A stretch of 52,721 bases of DNA, from assembly GCF_030651595.1 (NCBI RefSeq), contig NZ_JAUSCH010000085.1:1-52721 (forward strand), written 5' to 3'. The DNA is from Candidatus Oleimmundimicrobium sp. (GTDB lineage Bacteria > Actinomycetota > Aquicultoria > UBA3085 > Oleimmundimicrobiaceae). This document shows, in pieces, positions 19,972-28,811 of the stretch (within the stretch, counting starts at the first letter, position 1; every line of letters begins with the position of its first letter). A model generated the notes under the pieces. It had not been told where the DNA came from. It saw nothing but the letters and a program-made list of their open reading frames with translations, and did not search any database. A program made the translations under genes and the position numbers.

Positions 19972-20751
19972 TTATTCGCCATCTGCTATTAATTTTTTGG
20001 CTTCTTCCCATAGCTTGTCTTTTTCGGCCAAAGACAAATCTTCAAAATCTAAACCACGCTTTTCCGCCACCTTCTCCATAAATTCAAAGCGTTTAGAAAA
20101 TTTATTTGCGGCTCTCCTCAATGCAATCTCTGAATCTACCTTAAGACAACGAGCTATATTCACTATTGTAAATAAAATATCGCCAATTTCTTCTTCAATA
20201 TTTCCTTCTTCGCGATATTTTTCCTTAAACTCCTCAACTTCCTCGTCAAGTTTTTCGAATACATCCTCAGTTTTTTGCCAATCAAAACCAACCCGTGAAG
20301 CCTTAGACTGCAATTTAGAAGCATACATAAGAGCAGGTAAATTGCTTTGAACTCCCATAAAACATACTGATTTTTCTTTCTCTTTTTTTTTAATTTTATC
20401 CCAGTTTTTTAACACATCTTTTGAAGTAAGCAATATTTTATCGGCAAAAATATGAGGATGACGACGGATTAATTTTTCAATGATACCGTCAATTACATCA
20501 TCAATATTAAATTTTCCATCCTCCGAAGCCATTTGAGCATAGAAGACAATTTGGAGCAAAAGATCGCCCAATTCTTCTTTAAGATGATTAAAATTTTGTC
20601 GATTAACTGCCTCCAACACTTCATATGATTCCTCAATAAGATGAGGTGTAAGCGATTTGTAGGTCTGCTCTTTATCCCAAGGACAACCAGTAGGCCCTCT
20701 TAAAATAGAAATAATTTCAGTTAATTTTTTAAATTTAAAACATTCAGACAT
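19972..20751 (-). CDS. mazG: MazG nucleoside triphosphate pyrophosphohydrolase
   Basis: A 259-residue protein with two MazG domains in tandem. The first (about 15-120) has RGPTGCPWDKEQT and the EESYEVLEA and EELGDLLLQIVFYAQ metal-binding helices. The second (about 140-255) has KLDEEVEEF and EEIGDILFTIVNIARCL. The enzyme hydrolyses NTPs to NMP and pyrophosphate and clears abnormal nucleotides. The N-terminal tetrapyrrole methylase domain of Bacillus YabN is absent. Its place beside a PrsA-like foldase resembles the yab region of Bacillus. Confidence 0.95.
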   Translation of the reverse strand: MSECFKFKKLTEIISILRGPTGCPWDKEQTYKSLTPHLIEESYEVLEAVNRQNFNHLKEELGDLLLQIVFYAQMASEDGKFNIDDVIDGIIEKLIRRHPHIFADKILLTSKDVLKNWDKIKKKEKEKSVCFMGVQSNLPALMYASKLQSKASRVGFDWQKTEDVFEKLDEEVEEFKEKYREEGNIEEEIGDILFTIVNIARCLKVDSEIALRRAANKFSKRFEFMEKVAEKRGLDFEDLSLAEKDKLWEEAKKLIADGE

Positions 20752-20762
20752 TTAAGTTTCCC

Positions 20763-21674
20763 TTATGAAGTGGTTTTTTTAATATCCGCTTTTTCTTTTA
20801 GGTCGTCTATCCAGTCCTGAAATTTTTCGCTTTGTTTTTCTTCAAGCAAAACTTGTTCAATCTCGTCCTTAACATCCTCAAGGTTTTTTTGTAACGCTTC
20901 TTTTTTTTCTTCAACAACAATGATATGGTACCCAAATTGAGTCTTCACTAAGTTGCTTAATTCTCCTATCGGGAGGTTGAATGACGCTTCCGCAAATTCC
21001 GGAACAAGTTGGTCACGACTCATCCAACCAAGATCTCCACCTTTATCTTTAGAACCGGGATCGGTTGAATGCTTGCCGGCAAGTTCCGCGAAATCAGAGC
21101 CATCTTCAAGAGCAGCTAAAACTTTTTTGGCCGTCTCCTCGTCCTCAAGAAGAATATGTTTGGCATGAACCTGCTCAGACTCCATGAAGCTTTCTTTATT
21201 GTCTTCATAATGCTTTTTGACTTCCTCATCGGTAATTTTAATGTCCGCTGTTACTTTCTCCATCATCTTTTGTTGAATTAGAAATTTCTTAATCTCCCCT
21301 TCAAGGTCAGCTAAAACCATTTGATTTTGTTTAAGCGCTTCTACAAAAGATTGCTCATCAGGGAAACTCTTTTTTATCTCCTCAACCTCAGAGTCAATTT
21401 CACTTTTAGAGACTCCTATCTCCTGTTTTACAGCTTCTTCAGCAATTAAAGCTTCTGAAATTAAATTATCCAAAACCATTTCCCTCAATTCTTTTCTATC
21501 ATCACCTTCCGAACTCTCAGCCATCTCAGGATATTGGCCAGCCAAAACTTCTATTCTTTCTTCCACTTCACTTTCATAGATTTTCTTGCCATTTACAGTA
21601 ACTGCCACCTTATTTCCACAGCCAACCAAAAACAAACCCACGATGAGCAAGCCCACCAAAAGAACTCTTTTCAA
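20763..21674 (-). CDS. PrsA/SurA-like peptidyl-prolyl isomerase lipoprotein
   Basis: A 303-residue lipoprotein foldase. A short signal peptide ends in the lipobox L-V-G-C with lipidated Cys19. A SurA N-like helical domain (about 24-135) follows, then a parvulin rotamase domain (about 160-260) with VHAKHILLEDEETAKKVL, GSDFAELAGKHSTDPGSKDKGGDLGW and FGYHIIVVEE. It assists folding of exported proteins outside the membrane. A charged helical tail ends the protein. It lies 11 bases upstream of mazG and is probably co-transcribed with it. Confidence 0.93.
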   Translation of the reverse strand: MKRVLLVGLLIVGLFLVGCGNKVAVTVNGKKIYESEVEERIEVLAGQYPEMAESSEGDDRKELREMVLDNLISEALIAEEAVKQEIGVSKSEIDSEVEEIKKSFPDEQSFVEALKQNQMVLADLEGEIKKFLIQQKMMEKVTADIKITDEEVKKHYEDNKESFMESEQVHAKHILLEDEETAKKVLAALEDGSDFAELAGKHSTDPGSKDKGGDLGWMSRDQLVPEFAEASFNLPIGELSNLVKTQFGYHIIVVEEKKEALQKNLEDVKDEIEQVLLEEKQSEKFQDWIDDLKEKADIKKTTS

Positions 21675-21784
21675 TCTAATTAACCTCCCGGTTTTATTTA
21701 ATATAGAATAAAAAAAACTTTAAAAACATTTTTAATTTTGCACTATTGTTTTTTATTCTTTGTTTCTAACCTTACCTCAGATTC

Positions 21785-22345
21785 TCATCTTTTGTTGAAT
21801 TTATTCATTGCAATTTCATAACCATCTTTTATGATTAAGAGAACCGCTTCCACAGCCCTGCTAATGGCAAATTCCGCATCTTCCTTTTGAATTTTGGTAA
21901 AGAGCTTAAGCACGTAAATAGCAGGATCTTGCCGTCCGGAAGGACGACCTATTCCGACCCTTATTCTACCAAAATCCTCAGTTCCCAAAGTTTTAATTAT
22001 TGATTTTAGGCCATTGTGCCCTCCGCTTCCTCCCGCCTTTTTAATTCTTACTTCGCCCAAAGACAAATCCATATCATCATGAATAATTAAAAGTGAGGCC
22101 GTATCGAGCCCTAATCCTTTTAAAAGAGCTAAAACACTTTTTCCGCTTAAATTGACAAATGTTTGCGGTTTGGCCAAGAAGACCCTTTTGTCATCTATTT
22201 TCCCCTCGCCCCACAAAGATTTATAACTTTTCTTCTTAACAGAAATCTCTAAATTATCGGCCAGCGTCTCCACTACCTTGAATCCTAAATTATGGCGAGT
22301 TTCTTCATATTCAACACCGGGATTGCCTAAACCAACCACTAACAT
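21785..22345 (-). CDS. pth: Peptidyl-tRNA hydrolase
   Basis: A 186-residue Pth that releases tRNA from stalled peptidyl-tRNA. The motifs VVGLGNPGVEYEETRHNLGF with the catalytic His, KPQTFVNLSGKSV, IHDDMDLSLGEVRIKKAGGSGGHNGLKSI and RIRVGIGRP are all present. An in-frame TTG 12 bases upstream overlaps the ribosome-binding site GGAGGAA, so the ATG after it is the start. It is downstream of rplY and prs in the conserved order, though a plus-strand gene intervenes. Confidence 0.96.
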   Translation of the reverse strand: MLVVGLGNPGVEYEETRHNLGFKVVETLADNLEISVKKKSYKSLWGEGKIDDKRVFLAKPQTFVNLSGKSVLALLKGLGLDTASLLIIHDDMDLSLGEVRIKKAGGSGGHNGLKSIIKTLGTEDFGRIRVGIGRPSGRQDPAIYVLKLFTKIQKEDAEFAISRAVEAVLLIIKDGYEIAMNKFNKR

Positions 22346-22436
22346 AAATTCCTCCAAGTTAAAAAAAGGTTATTTAACTTAAAAGTATAAGATAAATAAT
22401 AAGATAAACATATAACTACAATTGGTGAAAGAGAAC

Positions 22437-22871
22437 ATGAAAAAAATCTTATACATCTTTTTTATAATCATTACTGCGTTTATATTCACTTTTTTTGGAA
22501 ACAATATCGGTATGTGGCGAATAAACAACTCGATTGCACTTGTTGAAAAAGAGTATGGGAGAGAAATGGAGGCGTGGATTATAGAAAATATCCCTAAGAG
22601 GAATAATTTCAAAAATATATCTACATTAGTAGGACTTGAAAGTTACAGAATTTCAGTTACGCCAGTAGGACTTGAGAAAATAGAAAATTTCTCAGATATC
22701 TTAAATACTGAGGTAACCGTGGGTTATTATCAAATAGAAGTCTTGAATACAACAAAAGATAAACTTCTTACAAAAGAAATACTTGCTGAGAAGTTTATCT
22801 TCGTTGTTAATCCAATTTCTAACAAGGTAACACCAAGCCCTAAAACAAAAAAAATGCTAAAAGAATATTAA
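22437..22871 (+). CDS. Hypothetical membrane-anchored protein
   Basis: A 144-residue protein that I do not recognise. It starts with a hydrophobic helix (about residues 3-24) that could be an anchor or uncleaved signal, so most of it would lie outside the cell. The rest is a mixed, lysine-rich region without cysteines or known motifs. The ATG is chosen over in-frame TTG and GTG codons just upstream because GGTGAAAGAG precedes it. It is on the strand opposite to all its neighbours and interrupts the otherwise conserved rplY-pth order, which suggests a late insertion. Its end nearly touches the end of rplY. Confidence 0.6.
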   Translation: MKKILYIFFIIITAFIFTFFGNNIGMWRINNSIALVEKEYGREMEAWIIENIPKRNNFKNISTLVGLESYRISVTPVGLEKIENFSDILNTEVTVGYYQIEVLNTTKDKLLTKEILAEKFIFVVNPISNKVTPSPKTKKMLKEY

Positions 22872-22872
22872 C

Positions 22873-23538
22873 TTATTCCTTTTTTTCTTCCTCTTCCTCT
22901 TTCTCTTCTTTCTTTTCTTCACCAATTATTTCTGGCTCAGTAACTTCCTCTTTCTCCGAAACCGCTTCCGGCTCTTCAATCTTAGTTGGTGGCACAACCG
23001 AAACCATCACTTCTTCAGGTGAATTAAGAACCTCGACCCCTTCAGGCAACGATAAATCCGCCACTCTAACAAGCTCGCCCACTTCCAAAGAACTAATATC
23101 TACTTCAATCTTGGTTGGCAAATTTTTTGGAAGTGCTTTTATATTTAACTCCCAAACATTGTGCTGAAGCACCCCGCCAGTCTTAACTCCAGGCGCTTCA
23201 CCTAAGAGAGTAATAGGGACAATAGTAGTTATAGCTTCGCCCTTAATTACTTTAAGAAAATCAATGTGCAAGAATTTATCGCTAACCGGATCTTTTTGAA
23301 CATCCTTGATTATCACATTCTGTGTATGATTATCGCCCTCTGTTTTGAGTTTTAAAACACCACCCAACTTGCCATGTTGATCCAAATAATTAAAATCTTT
23401 CGCATTAATCGCAAGTAATTCATTTTTTGACTTTGAACCATAAAGCACCGCAGGAATTTCTCCTTCGGCTCTCATTTTTTTTACTTTTTCCTTTCCAGTT
23501 TCTTCCCTTAACCTAACACTTAATTCCACAAAATCCAT
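22873..23538 (-). CDS. rplY: 50S ribosomal protein L25, long CTC form
   Basis: A 221-residue L25 of the general stress (CTC) type. The N-terminal 5S rRNA-binding domain (about 1-92) includes GKEKVKKMRAEGEIPAVLYG. The C-terminal TL5-like domain (about 93-185) has LLGEAPGVKTGGVLQ and LPKNLPTKIEVDISSLEVGE. A repetitive acidic Glu/Lys tail of about 35 residues ends the protein. AAGGAGTG precedes the ATG. It follows prs closely, as in Bacillus (prs-ctc-pth). Confidence 0.95.
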   Translation of the reverse strand: MDFVELSVRLREETGKEKVKKMRAEGEIPAVLYGSKSKNELLAINAKDFNYLDQHGKLGGVLKLKTEGDNHTQNVIIKDVQKDPVSDKFLHIDFLKVIKGEAITTIVPITLLGEAPGVKTGGVLQHNVWELNIKALPKNLPTKIEVDISSLEVGELVRVADLSLPEGVEVLNSPEEVMVSVVPPTKIEEPEAVSEKEEVTEPEIIGEEKKEEKEEEEEKKE

Positions 23539-23555
23539 GTATCTACACTCCTTGT

Positions 23556-24524
23556 TTATACAATATTATCTCCTTGAAAAATCTCGCTCACTGACTCATC
23601 TTCATGAACATTTAATATAACCTGACTAAAAAGTGGGCCTATCGACAAAACTTTAAGTTTCTTAAACCTCTTTTCAGGAGGCACAGGAATAGTGTTCGTA
23701 ACCACAACTTCTTTAATTGGGGATTTATCTAACCTTTCCGCAGCTTGGCCAGAAAAGATACCATGAGTCGCACATACATAAACTTCTTTAGCCCCATTTT
23801 TCAATAAAGTTTCAGCACCATAAACAATAGTGCCACCTGTATCTATCATATCATCAATTATTAAAGCACGTTTTCCTTTAACATCACCAACTAATTGAGT
23901 TATCTCAGCTACATTATGAGCCGGGCGGCTTTTATGTAAAACAGCAATGGAAACCCCTATCCTATCGGCGCACCTTTTAGCAATTTTAACCCTCCCCACA
24001 TCCGGAGAGACAACAATCAAATCATCCAACCCACGTTTTTTAAAATAATTGGCAAGTATTGGAAGAGCTGTTAAGTGGTCAACCGGGACATCAAAGAACC
24101 CTTGTATTTGCCCGGCATGCAAGTCCATGGTAAGTACCCTGTCAACACCTGCAGTGGTCAAAAGGTTCGCAATAAGTTTGGCAGAAATAGGCTCTCTGGG
24201 CTCAGTTTTTTTATCTTGCCTTGCATAAGCATAATAGGGAATAACAGCAGAAATTCTTGCAGCTGAGGCACGCTTCATGGCATCAACCATTATCAATAAT
24301 TCCATTAAGTTATCATTTACGGGCTCAGAGAAAGACTGTATTAAAAAGGCATCTGAGCCTCTCACGCTCTCACGGTATTTTGCGTAAATCTCTCCATTTT
24401 TAAAAGTTGATATATCAGCTTTCCCAAGTTCTACCCCAACATAATTGGCAATCTCCTTACCAAGTTCAGGATTGGCACGCCCCGTAAAAATCATAAGTTT
24501 TCCTTTTGAATTCTTTATACTCAC
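23556..24524 (-). CDS. prs: Ribose-phosphate pyrophosphokinase
   Basis: A 322-residue PRPP synthase that makes phosphoribosyl pyrophosphate from ribose 5-phosphate and ATP for nucleotide, His and Trp synthesis. Visible motifs are FTGRANPELGKEIA, the ATP-binding IPYYAYARQDKK, DLHAGQIQGFFDVPVDHL and the PRPP loop LIIDDMIDTGGTI. The start is GTG, preceded by GGAGG. It is 10 bases downstream of glmU. Confidence 0.97.
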   Translation of the reverse strand: MSIKNSKGKLMIFTGRANPELGKEIANYVGVELGKADISTFKNGEIYAKYRESVRGSDAFLIQSFSEPVNDNLMELLIMVDAMKRASAARISAVIPYYAYARQDKKTEPREPISAKLIANLLTTAGVDRVLTMDLHAGQIQGFFDVPVDHLTALPILANYFKKRGLDDLIVVSPDVGRVKIAKRCADRIGVSIAVLHKSRPAHNVAEITQLVGDVKGKRALIIDDMIDTGGTIVYGAETLLKNGAKEVYVCATHGIFSGQAAERLDKSPIKEVVVTNTIPVPPEKRFKKLKVLSIGPLFSQVILNVHEDESVSEIFQGDNIV

Positions 24525-24533
24525 CAGAGCCTC

Positions 24534-25919
24534 CTAACTGTTTTTACGTTCGATAATATTTTTTAATTTTCTTTTGAGATACCCTTTAATTGTTCTCTGT
24601 TTAGAACGTTCAATAGCTAAACTCCCAGCGGGAACATCCGAAGTTATGGCAGAACCTGCTCCCGTCATCGCTCCCTTGTGAACCTTAAGAGGAGCAATCA
24701 ACATGGTGTCGCTCCCGATGAAAACGTCGTCTTCAATAATTGTCTTATGTTTTTCAACCCCGTCATAATTGCAAGTTATACTACCCGCTCCTATATTTAC
24801 ATTATTCCCTATGGTAGCATCTCCTATATAGCTCAAATGCGAAACCTTGCTGTCCACTCCCACCTCGCTCTTTTTAATCTCCACAAAGGCCCCTATCTTC
24901 GCACCTTTCTTTATCTTGGTTCCCTCTCTCACCGAGCAAAATGGGCCCAAGTCAGCTTCATCTTCAATTACACTTTCCTTTATAATAGCATTTTTAATTT
25001 TAACACTCTTGCCAACGATTGTATTTATAAGTCTCACCGAAGGGCCTATTTCGCACCCTTCTCCAATCAATGTTTCCCCTTCTAAAAACGTAAGAGGATA
25101 TACAATGGTATCCTTTCCCACAACAACATCAGGGCCTATAAAAACAAGGTCGGGATCTATAAATGTAACACCTTCATCCATTAACCGATAAATTATCCTT
25201 CTTCTCATGATTTTATCGGCTTCAGCTTGCTGCCTTCTGGAGTTTATCCCCAAAATCTCACTCTCATCCTTAATCATCATTCCAACAACTTTCCCACCAT
25301 TATTTTTAATAATCCCGATAACATCGGTCAAATAATACTCCCCTTGTTGATTATCGCTCTTAACCTCTTTAAGAAAATTAAATAATTTAACAGTATCGAA
25401 ACAATAAATTCCGCTGTTTACCTCGTTGTTTTTTACTTCATCAACAGTAGCATCTTTTTCTTCAACAATTCGAACAATCTCATCATCACGGCGAATTATC
25501 CGACCGTAGCCCCCAGGCTCTTTCAGTTTTGCGGTTAGCATGGCTGCCACTGCTCCAGTTTTTTCACGTAATTTAATGATATTTAACAATGTTTCACTTT
25601 TAATAAGCGGAGAGTCACCCGATAAAACAAGAACACTTCCCTTGTAACCACTTAAAAACTGCTCTGTCATAAGAACAGCATGACCTGTTCCAAGTTGATT
25701 TTCTTGAACAACCACCTCTACCCCATTACCAAGATCTTCCATCACCTTTTCTTTTTGATGTCCAACAACAACGATAAGTTTAGTGGGATTTAGGTTTTGC
25801 ACCACTTTAATAACATGTGAGATGATTGACTGACCACATATTTTATGAAGAACCTTTGGAAGAGATGACTTCATCCTGGTTCCTTCGCCTGCCGCAAGTA
25901 CAACTACTGCCAGATTCAT
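24534..25919 (-). CDS. glmU: Bifunctional GlmU (GlcNAc-1-P uridyltransferase / GlcN-1-P acetyltransferase)
   Basis: A 461-residue enzyme making UDP-GlcNAc, the precursor of peptidoglycan. The N-terminal uridyltransferase domain (about 1-230) has LAAGEGTRMKSSLPKVLH, QLGTGHAVL and EVNSGIYCFD. The C-terminal half (about 250-450) is a left-handed beta helix with hexapeptide repeats, KNAIIKESVIEDEADLGPF, then GAFVEIKKSEV, HLSYIGDATIG and NIGAGSITCNYDG. AGGAGG precedes the ATG. It lies in the spoVG-glmU-prs-rplY order known from Bacillus, with tRNA-Gln inserted between spoVG and glmU. Confidence 0.97.
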   Translation of the reverse strand: MNLAVVVLAAGEGTRMKSSLPKVLHKICGQSIISHVIKVVQNLNPTKLIVVVGHQKEKVMEDLGNGVEVVVQENQLGTGHAVLMTEQFLSGYKGSVLVLSGDSPLIKSETLLNIIKLREKTGAVAAMLTAKLKEPGGYGRIIRRDDEIVRIVEEKDATVDEVKNNEVNSGIYCFDTVKLFNFLKEVKSDNQQGEYYLTDVIGIIKNNGGKVVGMMIKDESEILGINSRRQQAEADKIMRRRIIYRLMDEGVTFIDPDLVFIGPDVVVGKDTIVYPLTFLEGETLIGEGCEIGPSVRLINTIVGKSVKIKNAIIKESVIEDEADLGPFCSVREGTKIKKGAKIGAFVEIKKSEVGVDSKVSHLSYIGDATIGNNVNIGAGSITCNYDGVEKHKTIIEDDVFIGSDTMLIAPLKVHKGAMTGAGSAITSDVPAGSLAIERSKQRTIKGYLKRKLKNIIERKNS

Positions 25920-26056
25920 CTCAGTCCTCCTATTGCATACCTCTCAATAAATTCATTTTATCCATGCTCAATGCCTGATATCTGATACCTGTTACAAGCC
26001 TGTACCAGGCAGACCAGTATCTGACAGGAGCTACGCTTAATAATGGAAATGTCTAT

Positions 26057-26131
26057 TGGCTGGGGCGGGAGGATTCGAACCTCCGAATGCGGGATCCAAA
26101 TTCCCGTGCCTTACCGCTTGGCAACGCCCCA
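26057..26131 (-). tRNA. tRNA-Gln (TTG)
   Basis: A 75-base tRNA on the reverse strand. Acceptor arms TGGGGCG and CGCCCCA pair fully. The anticodon stem CGGGA/TCCCG encloses ATTTGGA with anticodon TTG. CCA is encoded. Confidence 0.93.
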
Positions 26132-26220
26132 ATGTCTATATAAAATCAACTATATAAGGCAAAAATACTGTGAGATTATAGTTTATGAGCTTTGGAGTGT
26201 CAAGTTTTTTACTTAACAAA

Positions 26221-26592
26221 TTATCCCTCTTGTTTTTCTCCAGAATCACTTTCTTGTTTTTCTTTTTCACCTTGTTTTTCTTCCTCGCCACTCGGCTCCT
26301 TAGCACTATCTTTTTTTTCACTCGGAGACTTCGCTTTTCCCTCTTTAACTTGTTTATACTCATCTAAAACCGCGCTCTGTATACGCTCTCTCATTTCAGT
26401 ATTAATGGGATGGGCAACATCTCTATATTCCCCGTTCGGTAATTTTCGACTGGGCATTGCCACAAATAATCCCTTGTCACCATCCACAACCCTAAGATTA
26501 TGAACCACAAACTCATCATCAAACGTAATGCTTGCAATAGCCTGAACTTTGTTCATATCAACTAATCTCACAACTACTCTTGTAATTTCCAT
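26221..26592 (-). CDS. spoVG: SpoVG-family RNA/DNA-binding regulator
   Basis: A 123-residue SpoVG. The conserved domain (about 1-85) opens MEITRVVVRLVD and has KVQAIASITFDDEFVVHNLRVVDG, GLFVAMPSRKLPNGEYRDVAHPIN and REIRERI-like helices. The C-terminal 35 residues are a Lys/Glu/Ser-rich tail with no fixed fold. SpoVG proteins bind nucleic acids and tune several pathways; presence here does not imply sporulation. The upstream extension of the open frame overlaps ridA and is not conserved, so the start is the ATG of MEITRV. Confidence 0.93.
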   Translation of the reverse strand: MEITRVVVRLVDMNKVQAIASITFDDEFVVHNLRVVDGDKGLFVAMPSRKLPNGEYRDVAHPINTEMRERIQSAVLDEYKQVKEGKAKSPSEKKDSAKEPSGEEEKQGEKEKQESDSGEKQEG

Positions 26593-26614
26593 TCCATATA
26601 CCGTCCTTTGTTTG

Positions 26615-26995
26615 TTAGTTTGCCAAAACAATTGCTGAAATTTCAATCTCAGCGTCTTTGGGAAGTTTATTAACTCCAACTACTTCCCTTGCAGGGGGTT
26701 CCCCGATAAAAAATTCTGCAAAAACTGAATCAACTGCAGAAAAATCTGAAAAATTTCGAATATATACTGTTAGCTTCACCACCTTTGAAATCGAACTGCT
26801 CCCAGCCACTAAAATAGCTTCTATGTTGCGTAAAATTAATCTTGTCTGAATTTTTATATCACCCTCAATTAAATCATCGTTAAGAGGATTTAATGGTATT
26901 TGCCCTGAAACAAAAATAAAATCTCCAGCTTTCATCGCTTGAGAATAATGTCCCACAGGCAGAGGAGCTTCTTCTGTTATTATGGCAACAGGCAT
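26615..26995 (-). CDS. ridA: RidA/YjgF/YabJ family deaminase
   Basis: A 126-residue RidA that hydrolyses reactive enamine and imine intermediates from amino-acid metabolism. The motifs PVGHYSQAMKAGDFIFVSGQIPLNP and the C-terminal PPAREVVGVNKLPKDAEIEISAIVL are present, with the catalytic arginine in P-P-A-R. The ATG at 26993-26995 matches the conserved N-terminus; the frame extends further upstream into the nucleotidyltransferase gene without similarity. In Bacillus this gene (yabJ) also precedes spoVG. Confidence 0.93.
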   Translation of the reverse strand: MPVAIITEEAPLPVGHYSQAMKAGDFIFVSGQIPLNPLNDDLIEGDIKIQTRLILRNIEAILVAGSSSISKVVKLTVYIRNFSDFSAVDSVFAEFFIGEPPAREVVGVNKLPKDAEIEISAIVLAN

Positions 26996-26999
26996 TATC

Positions 27000-27755
27000 T
27001 CACCCCTTCCTTTTACAAATAACCTCTTTAACATAGACCAAATCTGCATCTTTATCTACATCAATTCCCGTTTCAGCATCTGATAAAACAGCCACGCCCT
27101 TCGCCTTAATCAAAGTGGACAGCTTTTCTTCCGCCTCGGAAATCATGGCAAAACCAAGTAAAAATTTTAAAATAAATCCAAAACCAAGAACTTTAGCCAA
27201 CTTAAATGGGCTTTTTCTGAGCGAGAATAGTTTCTCGATAAATTCTCTGTTTTTCTCAAACACCCTTGAATCAATAAGACCTAAATTCCCACCGGTAAAA
27301 TCGCCATCCTTTAAATGAGCATAAGTTCTCTTTGTCCCTATAAATTTTTTATCCATCTCTTTTCGCGAAATTATAGGGTAATATAAATCAGCTTCAACCT
27401 TCCCACATTTTTTCAGAAACTTCTCTATGGCCAAACTAGTTATAAGTGGCACATCGGCTGATATAATCAAAAAAAGGCCATTTGGTTTTAGATAAGACAT
27501 TCCTGCATAAATATTTTCCGTTAAAGATTTATCTACCGTCAAAACTTTATCTGCTTTTTTGGCCCACTCTCCCAGAGAAACAGAAGACGGAATAATAACG
27601 ACCACTCTTTCAATTTGAGGACAATTTTTAAGAGCATCTATTGTGTATTCAACCATGGGCTTGCCGTTTATTTCCAGCATTCCTTTTGCGGGAACATTCT
27701 CGACACTAATCCCCTTAATATTCCCCCCGGCTAAAACCAAAGCATCGTACCCCAT
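27000..27755 (-). CDS. MobA-like NTP transferase family protein
   Basis: A 251-residue nucleotidyltransferase-fold protein. The N-terminal VLAGGNIKGISVENVPAKGMLEINGKPM is a variant of the LAGG-x-GxRM-x-K signature, and SADVPLITS is the metal-binding Asp block. TGGNLGLID also fits. In related families such domains attach NMP groups to molybdopterin, sugars or alcohols. The acceptor here is unknown. It occupies the place of purR between ispE and ridA in the Bacillus order. AAGGAG precedes the ATG. The C-terminus has a hydrophobic stretch (about 195-210) inside the fold, not a clear membrane helix. Confidence 0.8.
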   Translation of the reverse strand: MGYDALVLAGGNIKGISVENVPAKGMLEINGKPMVEYTIDALKNCPQIERVVVIIPSSVSLGEWAKKADKVLTVDKSLTENIYAGMSYLKPNGLFLIISADVPLITSLAIEKFLKKCGKVEADLYYPIISRKEMDKKFIGTKRTYAHLKDGDFTGGNLGLIDSRVFEKNREFIEKLFSLRKSPFKLAKVLGFGFILKFLLGFAMISEAEEKLSTLIKAKGVAVLSDAETGIDVDKDADLVYVKEVICKRKG

Positions 27756-27829
27756 TTTAATTCTCCTTTTTCTTATGAATTAAAACTTTCTTCACCACAA
27801 CTAAAAAATCCTTCTAAGTTCGGAAATTA

Positions 27830-28735
27830 TTAAATTAGCTCCTGGTAAACATCAATTCCTTTTTGAGAGGTCGCAGTTACAATAACGTTTTCATAAAATC
27901 CCTTAAGATGGTTCGCAATTTTAAGTGCAGCTTCCTTAGAATCAGCTATAGCAAATACACTTGAGCCACTCCCGGACATTAAGGCTCCCGTTGCCCCTGC
28001 CTGAAGAGCTTTTTCTTTAATTTCTCTAATTATCGGATTTTTTGAAATCACCGGCTTTTCCAACACATTTGCCAGCAATGATGAAACGCCCCTTAAACTT
28101 CCTTTGTGTAAAGCGGCAATCATCGGCTCCATAGAAAAAAGCACACAGGGTAGTCTAATTTTATCAAAATCCGAGTAAACTTGCGAAGTCGAAAGCTCAA
28201 AAGACGGTTTTACAATTACGATATCCGCCGCAAAATTACCGGGCAAAGAAGAAACTTTCTCCCCCTTGCCCTCAACCAAACATAATCCGCCTTGAAGACA
28301 AAACGGAACATCGGCACCTATTTTTTCGCCTATAGCCTGCAAATCTTTTAAAGATAATTTGAGATCCCACAGTATATTTAAACCAACAAGTGTGGCAGCA
28401 GCGTCCGCGCTCCCCCCACCAAGTCCAGCAGCAACCGGAATTTTTTTATTTAAAGAAATGCAAGCACCAGATTTTTTTTTAGTAAAATTCTGAAGGGTTT
28501 GTGCTGCTTTTAAAACGAGGTTATCCTCAAGAGGAACTTTAAATTCTCCTGAAACGATTAGCTTTAAATCTTCGGCATCTGAAACTACAAGCTCATCCGC
28601 AAGCAAAATACTCTGCATAAGGGAGTGAATATTATGATAGCCATCAACTCTCTTACCGGTAATATCAAGATAGAGATTGATTTTTGCATGTGCTTTAATT
28701 TTTACTTTTCTTACCAATTTTTTTTTCATTGCCAT
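27830..28735 (-). CDS. ispE: 4-(cytidine 5'-diphospho)-2-C-methyl-D-erythritol kinase (IspE)
   Basis: A 301-residue GHMP kinase of the MEP isoprenoid pathway. The AHAKINLYLDITGKRVDGYHNIHSLMQSI opening is diagnostic, the ATP-binding loop is PVAAGLGGGSADAAATL, and the C-terminal MSGSGSSVFAI is the third GHMP motif. It phosphorylates CDP-methylerythritol. The start is uncertain: two ATGs lie at the very beginning without a good ribosome-binding site, and a terminator-like hairpin ends immediately upstream. The conserved domain begins about ten residues later. Confidence 0.95.
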   Translation of the reverse strand: MAMKKKLVRKVKIKAHAKINLYLDITGKRVDGYHNIHSLMQSILLADELVVSDAEDLKLIVSGEFKVPLEDNLVLKAAQTLQNFTKKKSGACISLNKKIPVAAGLGGGSADAAATLVGLNILWDLKLSLKDLQAIGEKIGADVPFCLQGGLCLVEGKGEKVSSLPGNFAADIVIVKPSFELSTSQVYSDFDKIRLPCVLFSMEPMIAALHKGSLRGVSSLLANVLEKPVISKNPIIREIKEKALQAGATGALMSGSGSSVFAIADSKEAALKIANHLKGFYENVIVTATSQKGIDVYQELI

Positions 28736-28763
28736 AAAAAAACACAGTTTTTAAACTGTGTTT
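28736..28763 (-). terminator. Hairpin with T run between veg and ispE
   Basis: On the reverse strand AAACACAGTTT and AAACTGTGTTT pair perfectly and are followed by a run of T that leads straight into the ispE ATG. It could terminate the veg transcript or act as an attenuator controlling ispE. Confidence 0.7.
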
Positions 28764-28811
28764 ATTATAATAAATTAAATTTAATTATCAAAATATTTCG
28801 CGATTCTTGTT

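Noticed and set aside
26136-26363. Lysine-rich 75-codon frame overlapping spoVG
   Set aside because: It is a frame shadow of the charged SpoVG tail and runs into the tRNA-Gln spacer.
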